The notes: generated from the letters alone by a model not told the origin. Numbered from the stretch's first letter, positions 1 to 8,485 are shown. The stretch is DNA of 64,000 nt from Streptacidiphilus rugosus AM-16 (GCF_000744655.1 NZ_JQMJ01000004.1:4030001-4094000); one strand, 5' to 3'. Numbers and translations: made by a program.

Positions 1-270
1 CCGGGCCCCTGGCAGCTCGGCCGGTGGAGCCGTCCGATCGGGATCGCGGCGGTGATCTGGGTCGCGATCATCACGGTGCTCTTCATGCTGCCGACGCTGA
101 ACCCGGTCACCTGGACGTCGTTCAACTACGCGCCGATCGCCGTGCTGGTGGTCCTCGGCTTCGCGGGCGGCTGGTGGCTGCTGTCGGCCCGCAACTGGTT
201 CACCGGCCCGCGCGTGCAGGGCACCCCGGAGGAGCTGGCCGCCGTGGAGCGGGACCTCAGCGGCGGGTGA
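1..270 (+). CDS. Amino-acid permease (APC superfamily), C-terminal fragment
   Basis: Only the last 89 codons are in the window; the frame is open to base 1 and ends with TGA at 268-270. The visible part reads through a PGPWQLGRWSRPIG segment, a hydrophobic helix, a short loop with NPVTWTSFNYAPI and a second helix, then a hydrophilic tail with TPEELAAVERDL. This pattern is typical of the last two membrane segments of APC amino-acid or GABA permeases of actinomycetes. The protein would import an amino acid or amine across the cytoplasmic membrane by proton symport. The substrate cannot be told from this part. The family assignment is fairly safe; the start is outside the window. Confidence 0.75.
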   Translation, partial: PGPWQLGRWSRPIGIAAVIWVAIITVLFMLPTLNPVTWTSFNYAPIAVLVVLGFAGGWWLLSARNWFTGPRVQGTPEELAAVERDLSGG

Positions 271-343
271 CGGCGGCGGCCGGAGCGGGTAGTAACCAGC
301 GGACCCCGCCCGCTCCGGCACCGGCCGCGCCAGGAAGGACCGC

Positions 344-550
344 ATGAGCAGCGACGCACCCGACTCGGATCTCCCGCTCGGCCTGTCGCCCCCGGCCCGC
401 CGCGCCCTCGACGCGGCGGGCTACCGCTGTCTCGCCGACCTGGACGGCGCCGCCGAGGCGGCGCTGCGGCAGCTCCCCGGCGTCGGCCCGAAGGCCGTCC
501 GGCTGCTGAAGCTGGCCCTGGCCGGCCGCGGCATGCGCCTGACCGGCTGA
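344..550 (+). CDS. Small helix-hairpin-helix protein
   Basis: This is a 68-residue protein with an ATG start and a good ribosome site (AGGAAGG, six bases upstream). Residues about 18-62 resemble the C-terminal domain of RNA polymerase alpha or other helix-hairpin-helix modules: an amphipathic helix, then LPGVGPKAVRLLKLAL, where LPGVG is the hairpin. Such domains bind DNA backbone non-specifically or contact protein. It is much shorter than RpoA and lies alone between the permease and the glycerophosphodiesterase, so it is a stand-alone domain. A DNA-associated role is inferred from the motif only. Confidence 0.7.
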   Translation: MSSDAPDSDLPLGLSPPARRALDAAGYRCLADLDGAAEAALRQLPGVGPKAVRLLKLALAGRGMRLTG

Positions 551-626
551 CCGTGCGACACGACGGCGGTCGCGGCGGGCCGCCGCGCGAGCGCCGAGGA
601 GCCCCCGAGCGGGCATACTGCTGCCC

Positions 627-1427
627 GTGATCACGCTTCCCACCAGCCACCCCTACCTGGACCATCCCGGCCCGCTCGGCTTCGCCCATCGCGGCGGCAC
701 GCTCGGCGGCCCGGAGAACTCCATGCCCGCGTTCGAGCGGGCAGTCAGGCTCGGCTACCGCTATCTGGAGACCGACGTCCACGCCACCGCCGACGGCGTG
801 CTGGTCGCCTTCCACGACGAGCGGCTGGAGCGCGTGACCGACGGCTCTGGCGCGATCTCCGCACTGCCCTGGCGCACCGTCTCGGCCGCCAGGATCGCCG
901 GGCGCGAGGCGATACCGACGCTGGAGGAGCTGCTGGACGCCTTCCCCGAGGCGCGCTTCAACATCGACGTGAAGGCCGTCGGCGCGGTCCGCCCGCTGGT
1001 CGACGCGGTGCGGCGCACCAACGCCTGGGACCGGGTCTGCGCCGGCTCCTTCTCCGACTCCCGCCTGGCCGCCGTCCGGGCGGCGGCGGGGCCGCGGCTG
1101 GCGACGGCGGCCGGACCGCGCGCGGTCGCCGCGCTCAAGCTGCGGGCGCTGACCGGTGGCCGCGCGCCGCTGGCCCGCTCGGTGCGCCGTCGGTCGGTCT
1201 GCGTCCAGGTGCCGGAGTTCCTGCCGGGCGAGGCCGAGCGCGGCGTGCGGCTGGTCGACCGGGCCTTCCTGGACACCGCCCACGCGCTCGGCGTCCAGGT
1301 GCACGTCTGGACCGTCAACGAAGCGGAACGCATTCGTGCTCTTCTGGACCTCGGTGTTGATGGCATCATGACGGATCGCATCGACGTCCTGCGCGATGTC
1401 CTGATCGAGCGCGGAGCCTGGATTTGA
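627..1427 (+). CDS. Glycerophosphodiester phosphodiesterase
   Basis: This 266-residue protein should hydrolyse glycerophosphodiesters from phospholipid turnover to glycerol 3-phosphate and an alcohol. The GDPD catalytic set is visible: H21-R22 in FAHRGG, E48 and D50 in YLETDVH, and H63 in VAFHDE. The C-terminal part contains VHVWTVNE and GIMTDR, also typical of the family. There is no signal peptide, so it is probably cytoplasmic like UgpQ. The start is GTG at 627; a CATACT hexamer at 614-619 ends seven bases before it, so the transcript may be leaderless. Its TGA overlaps the TTG start of the next gene, so the two are probably translationally coupled. Confidence 0.9.
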   Translation: MITLPTSHPYLDHPGPLGFAHRGGTLGGPENSMPAFERAVRLGYRYLETDVHATADGVLVAFHDERLERVTDGSGAISALPWRTVSAARIAGREAIPTLEELLDAFPEARFNIDVKAVGAVRPLVDAVRRTNAWDRVCAGSFSDSRLAAVRAAAGPRLATAAGPRAVAALKLRALTGGRAPLARSVRRRSVCVQVPEFLPGEAERGVRLVDRAFLDTAHALGVQVHVWTVNEAERIRALLDLGVDGIMTDRIDVLRDVLIERGAWI

Positions 1428-2779
1428 TCACTTCTGCCCCGGCCGCCACCGAGCGCCCCGACCTCAAGCGGGCCCAGCTCGGCTGGTACCTGAACGACTG
1501 GGCCAACGCGGCCTTCGCGGCCACCGTGCTCACGGTCTTCCTGGGCCCGTACCTCACCGACATCGCCAAGAAGGCGGCGGACGCCCACGGCGACGTGCAC
1601 CCGCTCGGCATCCCGGTGCGGGCCGGCTCCTTCTTCCCCTACACGGTCTCGGCCTCCGTGCTGCTCTCCGTGGTGATCATGCTGCTGGCCGGCGCGGCGG
1701 CGGACCGCACCGGACGCCACCGCACCCTGCTGGGCGTCTTCGCCTACGTGGGCGCGGGGGCGACGCTCGGCATGTTCTTCCTCGGCGGCCACCATTACCT
1801 GCTCGGCGGCGCCCTGCTGGTGGTGGCCAACATCTGCTACGCGGTCTCGGCCGCCCTGGCCAACTCCTTCCTGCCGGGGCTCGCCGCGCCCGACGACCGC
1901 GACGCGGTCTCCTCCAAGGGCTGGGCCTTCGGCTACGCGGGCGGCGGCCTGCTGCTGATCGTCAACCTCGCCCTCTACTCCGGCCACAGCGCCCTCGGCC
2001 TGTCCACCGGCACGGCGGTGCGGCTCTGCCTGGCCTCGGCGGGCCTGTGGTGGGCCGTGTTCACGATCTTCCCGATGCTGCGGCTGCCGAGCCGTCCGGC
2101 GACGGCCCCGGTGGAACGCCCGGTCGACGAGCACGCCGGCGGCACCCTGCGCGAGCTGGCCGGGACCCTGCGCGGAATGCGCCAGTACCCGCTGACACTG
2201 CTCTTCCTGATCGCCTTCCTCTGCTACAACGACGGCATCCAGACGGTGATCTCGCAGGCCTCGCTGTACGGCAGCGAGGAGCTCGGCATGGCCCAGGGCA
2301 CGCTCATCAGCGGCGTGCTGCTGGTCCAGATCGTCGCGATCGGCGGCGCGCTGCTGCTCGGCCGGATCGCCCGCCGCTACGGCGCCAAGCGGACCATCCT
2401 CGGCTCCCTGGTCGCCTGGGTGGTCACCCTCGCCTTCGGCTACGTCATGCCGGCGCACCAGCCGGTCTGGTTCTACGCCCTCGCGGCGGCGATCGGGCTG
2501 GTGCTCGGCGGAAGCCAGGCGCTGTCCCGCTCGCTCTTCTCCCACCTGATCCCGCCGGGCCGGGAGGCGGAGTACTTCAGCCTCTACAAGATCAGCGACC
2601 GCGGCACGAGCTGGATGGGCCCGTTGGTCTTCGGTCTCGCCTACCAGCTGACCGGCAGCTACCGGGTGGCGATCATCTCGCTGCTGATCTTCTTCGCCGT
2701 CGGCTTCGCCCTGCTGCTGCTGGTTCCGGTGCGGCGCGCGATCGAGGCCGTGGGCAATCCGGTGCCCGCAATCTCGTGA
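1424..2779 (+). CDS. MFS transporter, UMF1/Atg22-like
   Basis: This 451-residue protein has about twelve hydrophobic segments. The N-terminal signature LNDWANAAFAATVLTVFLGPYL matches the UMF1 (Atg22-like) branch of the major facilitator superfamily, whose bacterial members are probably effluxers of amino acids or small metabolites. A long hydrophilic loop (about residues 225-250) separates the two halves as expected. The start is TTG at 1424, inside TTGA, which overlaps the stop of the upstream phosphodiesterase gene. The two therefore form an operon. The substrate is unknown; a role in export of phospholipid breakdown products would be a guess from position only. Confidence 0.85.
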   Translation: MITSAPAATERPDLKRAQLGWYLNDWANAAFAATVLTVFLGPYLTDIAKKAADAHGDVHPLGIPVRAGSFFPYTVSASVLLSVVIMLLAGAAADRTGRHRTLLGVFAYVGAGATLGMFFLGGHHYLLGGALLVVANICYAVSAALANSFLPGLAAPDDRDAVSSKGWAFGYAGGGLLLIVNLALYSGHSALGLSTGTAVRLCLASAGLWWAVFTIFPMLRLPSRPATAPVERPVDEHAGGTLRELAGTLRGMRQYPLTLLFLIAFLCYNDGIQTVISQASLYGSEELGMAQGTLISGVLLVQIVAIGGALLLGRIARRYGAKRTILGSLVAWVVTLAFGYVMPAHQPVWFYALAAAIGLVLGGSQALSRSLFSHLIPPGREAEYFSLYKISDRGTSWMGPLVFGLAYQLTGSYRVAIISLLIFFAVGFALLLLVPVRRAIEAVGNPVPAIS

Positions 2780-2889
2780 CCCTCCGAAGCATTGGATCAA
2801 CCGAGGGTGATATCCGCCGCCAGATGTGACAAATCGGACGCAGGTGGGTACAAACAGGTTCGGTGCGACGGAAGTCGCGCGCTTACTGC

Positions 2890-2917
2890 GGGAATCTTCG
2901 ACGGTTGCCGCACGTTG
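2890..2917 (+). promoter_or_regulatory. Sigma-R type promoter of rbpA
   Basis: GGGAAT at 2890-2895 and GTTG at 2914-2917 are separated by exactly 18 bases between GGAAT and GTT. This matches the Streptomyces sigma-R (thiol-oxidative stress) consensus GGAAT-N18-GTT. It lies about 60 bases upstream of the rbpA start. rbpA of S. coelicolor is a known sigma-R target, which supports the call. Confidence 0.75.
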
Positions 2918-2979
2918 TACGGACCGACGAAGACAGCGACATCCAGTCCTGTGGGCTTGGAGCCCGGGAGGCACGATTC

Positions 2980-3354
2980 ATGAGTGAGCGAGCTCTCCGC
3001 GGCACGCGACTCGGGGCAACCAGCTACGAGACCGACCGCGGTATCGATCTGGCGCCCCGCCAGACCGTCGAGTACGCATGCCAGAACGGACACCGCTTTG
3101 AGGTGCCGTTCTCGGTGGAGGCCGAAATCCCGCATCTGTGGGAATGCCGGTTCTGCGGCAGCGAGGCGATGCTGATCGACGGCGAGGAGCCGGAGGAGAA
3201 GAAGGCGAAGCCGGCCCGAACGCATTGGGACATGCTGATGGAACGGCGTACCCGCGAGGAGCTGGAGGAGGTGCTCGCCGAACGACTGGCGGTACTGCGC
3301 TCCGGTGGCATGAACCTCGCGGTCCATCCGCGCGACGCGCGCAAGTCCGCATAA
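2980..3354 (+). CDS. rbpA: RNA polymerase-binding protein RbpA
   Basis: This is a 124-residue protein of the usual Streptomyces RbpA length. RbpA binds RNA polymerase and the principal sigma factors and stabilises the open complex; it is an actinobacterial protein. The central zinc-binding core is visible: C34 and H38 in YACQNGH, then C56 and C59 in WECRFCGS. The N-terminal SYETDRG and the C-terminal sigma-interacting region (TRTREELEEVLAERL-like helix) are present. A longer frame opens at 2863, but the ATG at 2980 has a strong GGGAGG site and gives the family length. A sigma-R type promoter lies upstream and a long hairpin terminator directly follows. Confidence 0.96.
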   Translation: MSERALRGTRLGATSYETDRGIDLAPRQTVEYACQNGHRFEVPFSVEAEIPHLWECRFCGSEAMLIDGEEPEEKKAKPARTHWDMLMERRTREELEEVLAERLAVLRSGGMNLAVHPRDARKSA

Positions 3355-3365
3355 CCGGGACTTGA

Positions 3366-3409
3366 CGACGAGGCCCCGGCTCCCCTCAGGGGGAGCCGGG
3401 GCCTCGTCG
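3366..3409. terminator. Bidirectional hairpin terminator between rbpA and fxsA
   Basis: A perfect 20-bp inverted repeat (arms 3366-3385 and 3390-3409) has a TCAG loop. It sits between two convergent genes, so it probably stops transcription from both sides. No T tract follows, as is usual in Streptomyces. Confidence 0.85.
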
Positions 3410-3439
3410 CGTTCGCGGCTCGCGGCGGCCGGTCGGCGG

Positions 3440-3952
3440 CTACCGGTTGATCTGGCCGTAGGGGCCCTCGTCGTCGCGCCGGGAGTAGTCGTACGGACGG
3501 CCGCCGTCCTCGGTGACGACCTCGCCCTGGACGACCTTGCCGTCGGGGCGGTGCATCCGCATCTGCTCCTGGAAGCGGACGGCGTCGCCGAGCGGACCGC
3601 GGCGCAGCAAGTTCATCGGGATCCGCTGGAGCCGCTTCGCGACCACCGGCACCAGGCAGAGCAGGCCCGCCACGTCGGAGAGGAAGCCCGGCAGGATCAG
3701 CAGGACGCCTCCGGCGATGGTCACCGCGGTCCGCGCCTCACCCTCGGGCATCCGCCCGGCGGTCGTCGCCCGCAGAGCCCGCAGCCCGGCCCGCTTGATC
3801 ACCCATCCGCCGAGGATGGCGCCGCCGACCAGCAGCGCGAGCACGAGGAGCCAGCCGAGCAGATGCGCGAGCTCCACGATGATCCACAGCTCGAGCAGCA
3901 GGTACGCCGCGACGAGCAGGGGGAGAAACCGCTTGATGCGTGAGCCGCGCAC
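3440..3952 (-). CDS. fxsA: FxsA family membrane protein
   Basis: This 170-residue protein has two hydrophobic regions (about residues 9-50 and 75-102) separated by a loop and followed by a basic, hydrophilic tail. The arrangement and motifs such as LELWIIVELAHLLG, GGWVIKRAG and GGVLLILPGFLSDVAGLL are characteristic of FxsA, a cytoplasmic-membrane protein of unknown mechanism first known from suppression of phage T7 exclusion in E. coli. The gene faces rbpA across the terminator and lies 78 bases downstream of lnt on the same strand. It may be co-transcribed with lnt. Confidence 0.9.
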   Translation of the reverse strand: MRGSRIKRFLPLLVAAYLLLELWIIVELAHLLGWLLVLALLVGGAILGGWVIKRAGLRALRATTAGRMPEGEARTAVTIAGGVLLILPGFLSDVAGLLCLVPVVAKRLQRIPMNLLRRGPLGDAVRFQEQMRMHRPDGKVVQGEVVTEDGGRPYDYSRRDDEGPYGQINR

Positions 3953-4030
3953 GGGGGGTGGCCCTTTCCTTGTCCTGAAGGCTTCCCCTCTACAACGCCC
4001 GAGGTCAGACGAGTGTTCCGTGGCAACGCC

Positions 4031-5608
4031 TCAGGGGCGCCTGCGGCGCACCAGGGCGTAGCCGCACGCGCCCAGCCCCAGCAGGGCCAGGGCCCACTCC
4101 GGCGCGGCGCCCACGCGGTCGGCGAGGGTGAGGCCGTCGCGGAGCGGGACGCTCGCCTCCAGCTCCGCCCGCGTCGCGAGCTGCGTCCGCTGCTGGACCG
4201 AGCCGTCGGGCTCGATGATCGCGCTGATGCCGCTGGTCGCCGCGATGACCACCGCGCGGCCGTGCTCGACCGCGCGCAGGCGGGACATGGCGAACTGCTG
4301 GTCGGGCTGGTCCGTGCGCTCGTAGGTCGCGTTGTTGGTCTGCACGACCAGCACCCGCCCGCCCTTGGTCACCGAGTCGCGGACGATGCCGTCGTAGGCG
4401 ACCTCGAAGCAGATCACGTCGCCGATCCTGGCCGGACCCACCTGGAGGATGCCGGTCCGGTCGCCGGGGTAGAAGTCGCGGGCGACCCGCTGCAGCCGGG
4501 TGATGTACTTCATCAGGATCGACCGGAACGGCACGTACTCGCCGAACGGCACCGGATGCTGCTTGGTGTAGTGCGCGCCGGGGCCCGTGCGCGGATCCCA
4601 GACGATGCCTTCGTTCAGCACGTGCTGGCTGTCCGGGCCGTCCACGAGCGCGCCGACCAGCAGCGGGACGCCGGCCCGCTTCGCCACGCCGTCGATCGCC
4701 GCGTAGGCCTCGGGGGTGACGTAGGGGTTCACGTCGGAGGAGTTCTCCGGCCAGACGATCAGCTGCGGCTTGGGCATCGTGCCCGCCGCGACTTTGGCCA
4801 GCAGGTCGTCGGTCGCCGCCACGTGGTTCTTCAGGACCTCCATGGGGCGGCCGAGGAAGTCCATGCCCGCGTGCGGCACGTTGCCCTGGATCACGGCGAT
4901 CTCCGCCGACGCCGGACCCCCGGCCGTGTCGCCGCCGGTGGGCACCGGGACCGCGTAGCCGACCACGCCGAAGGCGACCGCGCCGGCCGCGCAGGCCACC
5001 GCCGCCCGGCGGCCGCGGGCCCGCAGCGCCGGCACCGCGGCGGCCAGCAGCGCGCCGCTCAGCGTCACGGCGAAGCTGACCAGCGGCGCGCCGCCGAGCG
5101 CGGCCAGCGGCGTGAAGGGCGAGGAGGTGTTCGCGAAGGCGAGTCGGCCCCATGGGAAGCCGCCGAGCGGCACCCGGTCCCTGGCCCACTCCTGGGCGAC
5201 CCAGAGGCAGGCCGTCCACAGCGGCCAGAAGCGCAGCCGGGAGACCAATGCCAGCCCCGCGCCCATCAGCCCCAGGAAGAGCGTCTCGGCGACCGACAGC
5301 AGCACCCAGACGTCGTAGCCGATGACCCCGATCCAGAACAGCAGCCAGAGCATGAAGGCCGCGCCGAAGACCAGGCCGGTCCACGCCGCCTGGCGCACCG
5401 TGCGGCGGTAGGTCAGCAGGCTCAGCCCGGCGACCGCGACGACGGACAGCGGCCAGATCCCGGCGGAGGGGAAGGAGAGCGCGAGCAGCAGGCCGCAGAG
5501 CGCCGCGAGGCCGGTACGGGGCAGGCCGGCGCGGATCCGGGCGGGACGCGAGGGGCGGACGGGGGGTTCGTCCTCCACGCGATCCTCGGAGTCCAGGGTC
5601 AAGGTCAC
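4031..5608 (-). CDS. lnt: Apolipoprotein N-acyltransferase
   Basis: This protein of about 525 residues should add the third acyl chain to the N-terminal cysteine of lipoproteins at the outer face of the membrane. The first half has five to seven membrane segments. The second half is a carbon-nitrogen hydrolase domain with the E-K-C triad in IVWPENSSD, HYTKQHPVPFGEYVP and DVICFEVAYD. A last membrane helix and a basic tail (YALVRRRRP) close it. The frame is open to 6076, but similarity and the membrane topology start just after the GTG at 5608, which I take as the start. In mycobacteria lnt is fused or adjacent to ppm1, and in many Streptomyces ppm1 sits beside fxsA; no ppm1 is present here. 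Confidence 0.88.
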   Translation of the reverse strand: MTLTLDSEDRVEDEPPVRPSRPARIRAGLPRTGLAALCGLLLALSFPSAGIWPLSVVAVAGLSLLTYRRTVRQAAWTGLVFGAAFMLWLLFWIGVIGYDVWVLLSVAETLFLGLMGAGLALVSRLRFWPLWTACLWVAQEWARDRVPLGGFPWGRLAFANTSSPFTPLAALGGAPLVSFAVTLSGALLAAAVPALRARGRRAAVACAAGAVAFGVVGYAVPVPTGGDTAGGPASAEIAVIQGNVPHAGMDFLGRPMEVLKNHVAATDDLLAKVAAGTMPKPQLIVWPENSSDVNPYVTPEAYAAIDGVAKRAGVPLLVGALVDGPDSQHVLNEGIVWDPRTGPGAHYTKQHPVPFGEYVPFRSILMKYITRLQRVARDFYPGDRTGILQVGPARIGDVICFEVAYDGIVRDSVTKGGRVLVVQTNNATYERTDQPDQQFAMSRLRAVEHGRAVVIAATSGISAIIEPDGSVQQRTQLATRAELEASVPLRDGLTLADRVGAAPEWALALLGLGACGYALVRRRRP

Positions 5609-6175
5609 GCTCGCCGCCAATCCGCAGCAGATGGTCCATGGGCTGTGGGAAGACGGTACAACCTGCTGGTAAGCGCCGGTGAGAGCGGGGCGGACGGGGT
5701 CACCCCGAAACCTTGCGAAACCTCGGCCCACCCGGCCGAACGGGTACGGCCCGGACGCTCTTCGGTCCGACTCGGGATCCGCTGGCTGCGGATCGACCAG
5801 AAGCCGTTGTCTACTGAGCGTCCGGGCCGGGCCCGGGTCCCACCCGCCGACCGGAATCCGCGGACCCGTCGACGCCCACGCTCCCCGGTCCGGCTGCGCT
5901 GGACCTGGCTGCCTGCCAGCGGCGGTCCCGGGTTTGGCGTGGGGCTGCTGTGAGGTGGACGACGACGAACCTACTCGCCCGCGCGGGCCGCCTGTCAACT
6001 CTTGCCCCACCTGCGAGAACAAGGGGTTCCCGCAGGTCAGGAACGTGCGAATCGGGTTCACAAGGACGCCGGGCAACCCTTCTTTCGGCGGTATCCGGAC
6101 GCCGCCGTCCTCCCCGGGCGACGATGATCGACGACCGGGTCCGACGTTCGGGGTCCGACGTCCGAGCCCGCCGGC
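5609..6175. other. 567-bp intergenic stretch, probable lnt leader
   Basis: I see no convincing gene in this gap between lnt and the upstream amidohydrolase gene, both on the minus strand. It contains a consensus-like minus-strand promoter at 5968-5998, which would give lnt a leader of about 350 bases, and several GC-rich inverted repeats. Short frames on either strand lack good ribosome sites and recognisable sequence. Confidence 0.5.
5968..5998 (-). promoter_or_regulatory. Putative housekeeping promoter upstream of lnt
   Basis: On the minus strand TTGACA (5998-5993) is followed after 19 bases by TAGGTT (5973-5968). Both hexamers match the principal-sigma consensus of Streptomyces (TTGAC and TAGRRT-like). 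The transcript would start near 5961 and run into lnt. Confidence 0.5.
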
Positions 6176-7834
6176 TCAGGCGAGGTGGACCGCGCGGCCG
6201 CCGACGACGGTGGCAAGACAGCGCGGCAGCTCCCGCCCCGGAGTGAGGTCCGGCAGGCCGGGGACGCCGCTGCGCGGGTCCGTGGACCAGTTGGCGACCC
6301 GCTGGTCCGGCGCCTGGACCACGAGCTCACCCGGCTCCCAGACGGCCAGCGAGGCCGGCGCGCCGGGGACCAGCACTCCGGCGTCGTCCCTGCCGAGGGC
6401 CCGCCAGCCGCCGCGGGTGTGCGCGGTGAACGCGGCGCGCACGGAGATCCGGTGCTCGGGCGTGTGGTGGAAGGCGGCGGCGCGGACGGTGCCCCACGGG
6501 TCGAGCGGGGTGACCGGGGCGTCGGAGCCGAAGGCGAGCGGGACGCCGGCGCGCAGCAGAGCCGCGAAGGGGTTCATCGTGCTGGCCCGCTCCGCGCCCA
6601 GACGCTCGACGTACATGCCCTGCTCGCCGCCCCAGAAGGCGTCGAAGGCCGGCTGCACCGAGGCGGTCAGGCCCAGCTCGGCGAAGGCCGCGATCTGGGC
6701 GGGCGTCAGCAGCTCGGCGTGCTCCACCCGGTGCCGCAGCGCGCGCACGCGCTCCAGGCCGAGCTTCTCCGCGACCGCGCGGACGCCCTCGACCAGGGCC
6801 GCGAGGGCGCCGTCGCCGATGGCGTGGAAGCCCGCCTGCAGACCGGCCTCGGTGCATGCGGCGACGTGGTCGGCGATCTGCGCGGCGCTGATGTAGGCGG
6901 CGCCGGTGTGCTCGGCGTCGGTGTAGTGGTCGTGCAGGCATGCGGTGTGCGAGCCGAGCGCGCCGTCGATGAACAGGTCTCCACCCGCGCCGACCGCGCC
7001 GAGGCGGCGGGCGGTGTCGACCGCGCCCAGCTCGCCCCAGTAACCGAAGACCTCCGGGCCCGGCGTGCCGGCGGCCAGGTCCAGCAGTGCGGACAGGTCC
7101 GCCTCGGAGGAGATCTGCGGTCCGGCGCACTCGTGCAGCGCGCCGATGCCGAGGGTGACCGCGCGGGCGAGTGTCGCCCGCTGCGCGGCCTCCCGCTGGG
7201 CGGGGGTGAGGTGCCCGAGCGCGGCGGCGCGGACGAGGTGGTGCGCGGCGCGGCTGAGAGCCCCGTCGGGGTCGTAGCCGGCCGTCGCGGCGAGCTCGGG
7301 TCCGGCCAGCGCGCGCAGCGCGGAGGAGGCCAGCGCCGAGTGCACGTCGGTGCGGGAGAGATAGAGCGCGGCTCCCGCCGCGGCCTCGTCGAGCTCGGCG
7401 AGGCTGGGGGCGCGCCGCTCGGGCCACCTGGTCTCGTCCCAGCCGTGCCCGAGCAGCACGCCGCCTCCGGCCGTGTCGGCGCCCCGCGCGACGAAGTCGC
7501 GGATCCGGCGCAGCGCCTCCGCCAGGCTCGGGCAGGCGGTCAGGTCGAGCCCGGTGAGCGCCAGGCCGGTCGAGGTGGCGTGCACGTGCGCGTCGACGAA
7601 GGCCGGGGTGACCAGCGCGCCGTCGAGGTCGACCACCAGCCGGGCGTCGCGCGCGTAGCTCTCGGCCGCGCCCTCCTCGCCGACCCAGGCGACCACGCCG
7701 TCCTGAACCAGCACCGCGGTCGCGAAGGGGTCGGCCGGGCTGTAGACGTCGCCGCCGCGCAGCAGGATCGTGCGCACCCCGGAGTCGGCGGGCGCGGTGT
7801 CGGCGAGGGCGGAGAGCGGTGCGGCGGCGGTCAT
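6176..7834 (-). CDS. Amidohydrolase family 3 protein, YtcJ-like
   Basis: This protein of about 552 residues belongs to the metal-dependent amidohydrolase superfamily, amidohydro_3 group. Visible motifs are the HxH metal site in VDAHVHATSTG, GHGWDETRWP, the FHAIGDGA segment, RVEHAE, and the late FGSDAPVTPLDPW with the catalytic Asp. Such enzymes hydrolyse C-N bonds of cyclic or formyl amides; the substrate cannot be inferred. The ATG at 7834 is preceded by AAGG with good spacing and is preferred over the GTG nine bases upstream. It lies downstream of an Lrp-type regulator on the same strand (55 bases away), which could be a local regulator. Confidence 0.82.
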   Translation of the reverse strand: MTAAAPLSALADTAPADSGVRTILLRGGDVYSPADPFATAVLVQDGVVAWVGEEGAAESYARDARLVVDLDGALVTPAFVDAHVHATSTGLALTGLDLTACPSLAEALRRIRDFVARGADTAGGGVLLGHGWDETRWPERRAPSLAELDEAAAGAALYLSRTDVHSALASSALRALAGPELAATAGYDPDGALSRAAHHLVRAAALGHLTPAQREAAQRATLARAVTLGIGALHECAGPQISSEADLSALLDLAAGTPGPEVFGYWGELGAVDTARRLGAVGAGGDLFIDGALGSHTACLHDHYTDAEHTGAAYISAAQIADHVAACTEAGLQAGFHAIGDGALAALVEGVRAVAEKLGLERVRALRHRVEHAELLTPAQIAAFAELGLTASVQPAFDAFWGGEQGMYVERLGAERASTMNPFAALLRAGVPLAFGSDAPVTPLDPWGTVRAAAFHHTPEHRISVRAAFTAHTRGGWRALGRDDAGVLVPGAPASLAVWEPGELVVQAPDQRVANWSTDPRSGVPGLPDLTPGRELPRCLATVVGGRAVHLA

Positions 7835-7889
7835 GCGGTCCACCTTATGAGACGGTCTCCGGCCCGCCCCGCCAACCCCCGGACGCGGC

Positions 7890-8333
7890 TCACTTCAGCC
7901 GGGGCGGCCTGGCCTCGTACGGGGTGCTCAGCACGACGGTGGTGCGCGTGGAGACCCCCGCGGCCGATCTGATCCTGGCGAGCAGGTCCTCCAGATCGCC
8001 GGGAGCCGCGACCCGCACCTTGAGGATGTAGTTCTCGTCGCCGGCCACGCTGTGGCAGGCCTCGATCTCCTCGATGCCGGCCAGCCGCTCCGGGGTGTCG
8101 TCGGGCGCGCTCGGGTCGAAGGGTTTGACCGAGATGAACGCCGTCAGCGGCAGACTGACGGCGTCCGGGTCCACGATCGCGGCGTAGCCGCGGATCACGC
8201 CGCGCTGCTCGAGTCGGCGGACCCGCTGGTGCACCGCCGAGGTGGACAGGCCGGTGGCCTTGCCCAGGTCGGTGTAGCTCATGCGTCCGTCAGCGACCAG
8301 CAGCTGCACGATTTGTCGGTCGAGTTCCTCCAC
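7890..8333 (-). CDS. Lrp/AsnC family transcriptional regulator
   Basis: This 147-residue protein has an N-terminal helix-turn-helix (about residues 5-55, with YTDLGKATGLSTSAVHQRVRRLE) and a C-terminal ligand-sensing domain (about 65-140, with VAGDENYILKVRV and TRTTVVLSTPYE). Lrp family members bind amino acids and often regulate their own and neighbouring genes. The start is GTG at 8333. A TAGGTT hexamer (minus strand, 8345-8340) ends six bases before it, so the mRNA may be leaderless. The inverted repeat CCTGAC-N12-GTCAGG covers this promoter and would suit autoregulation. Its downstream neighbour is the amidohydrolase gene. Confidence 0.92.
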   Translation of the reverse strand: MEELDRQIVQLLVADGRMSYTDLGKATGLSTSAVHQRVRRLEQRGVIRGYAAIVDPDAVSLPLTAFISVKPFDPSAPDDTPERLAGIEEIEACHSVAGDENYILKVRVAAPGDLEDLLARIRSAAGVSTRTTVVLSTPYEARPPRLK

Positions 8334-8357
8334 CCTGACAACCTATCCGACGTCAGG
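8334..8357. promoter_or_regulatory. Inverted repeat over the lrp-type gene promoter
   Basis: CCTGAC at 8334-8339 and GTCAGG at 8352-8357 form a perfect inverted repeat with 12 bases between. The putative -10 hexamer lies inside it, directly upstream of the GTG start. This is a plausible autoregulatory operator. Confidence 0.45.
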
Positions 8358-8485
8358 TGTGAGCAAGGACACAGGTATCGGCCGATGCGGCGCCGACGAC
8401 CAGGATTATCGGATGCCCCGCGCGGGAAGTGCTCGCTATGGTCGCGACCACCGAGGTCCGCGTGCCTGCTCCAGGGGGAGTCCTG

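Noticed and set aside
126-2974. Long opposite-strand open frames (392 and 737 codons) over the phosphodiesterase and MFS genes
   Set aside because: They are shadow frames caused by high GC: arginine, alanine and glycine or glutamine rich, with no domain, while the plus-strand proteins have complete family motifs.
5609-6076. Extending lnt to the in-frame start at 6076
   Set aside because: The extra 156 residues are proline/arginine-rich without membrane segments, and a promoter-like sequence lies inside it. The GTG at 5608 fits the family.
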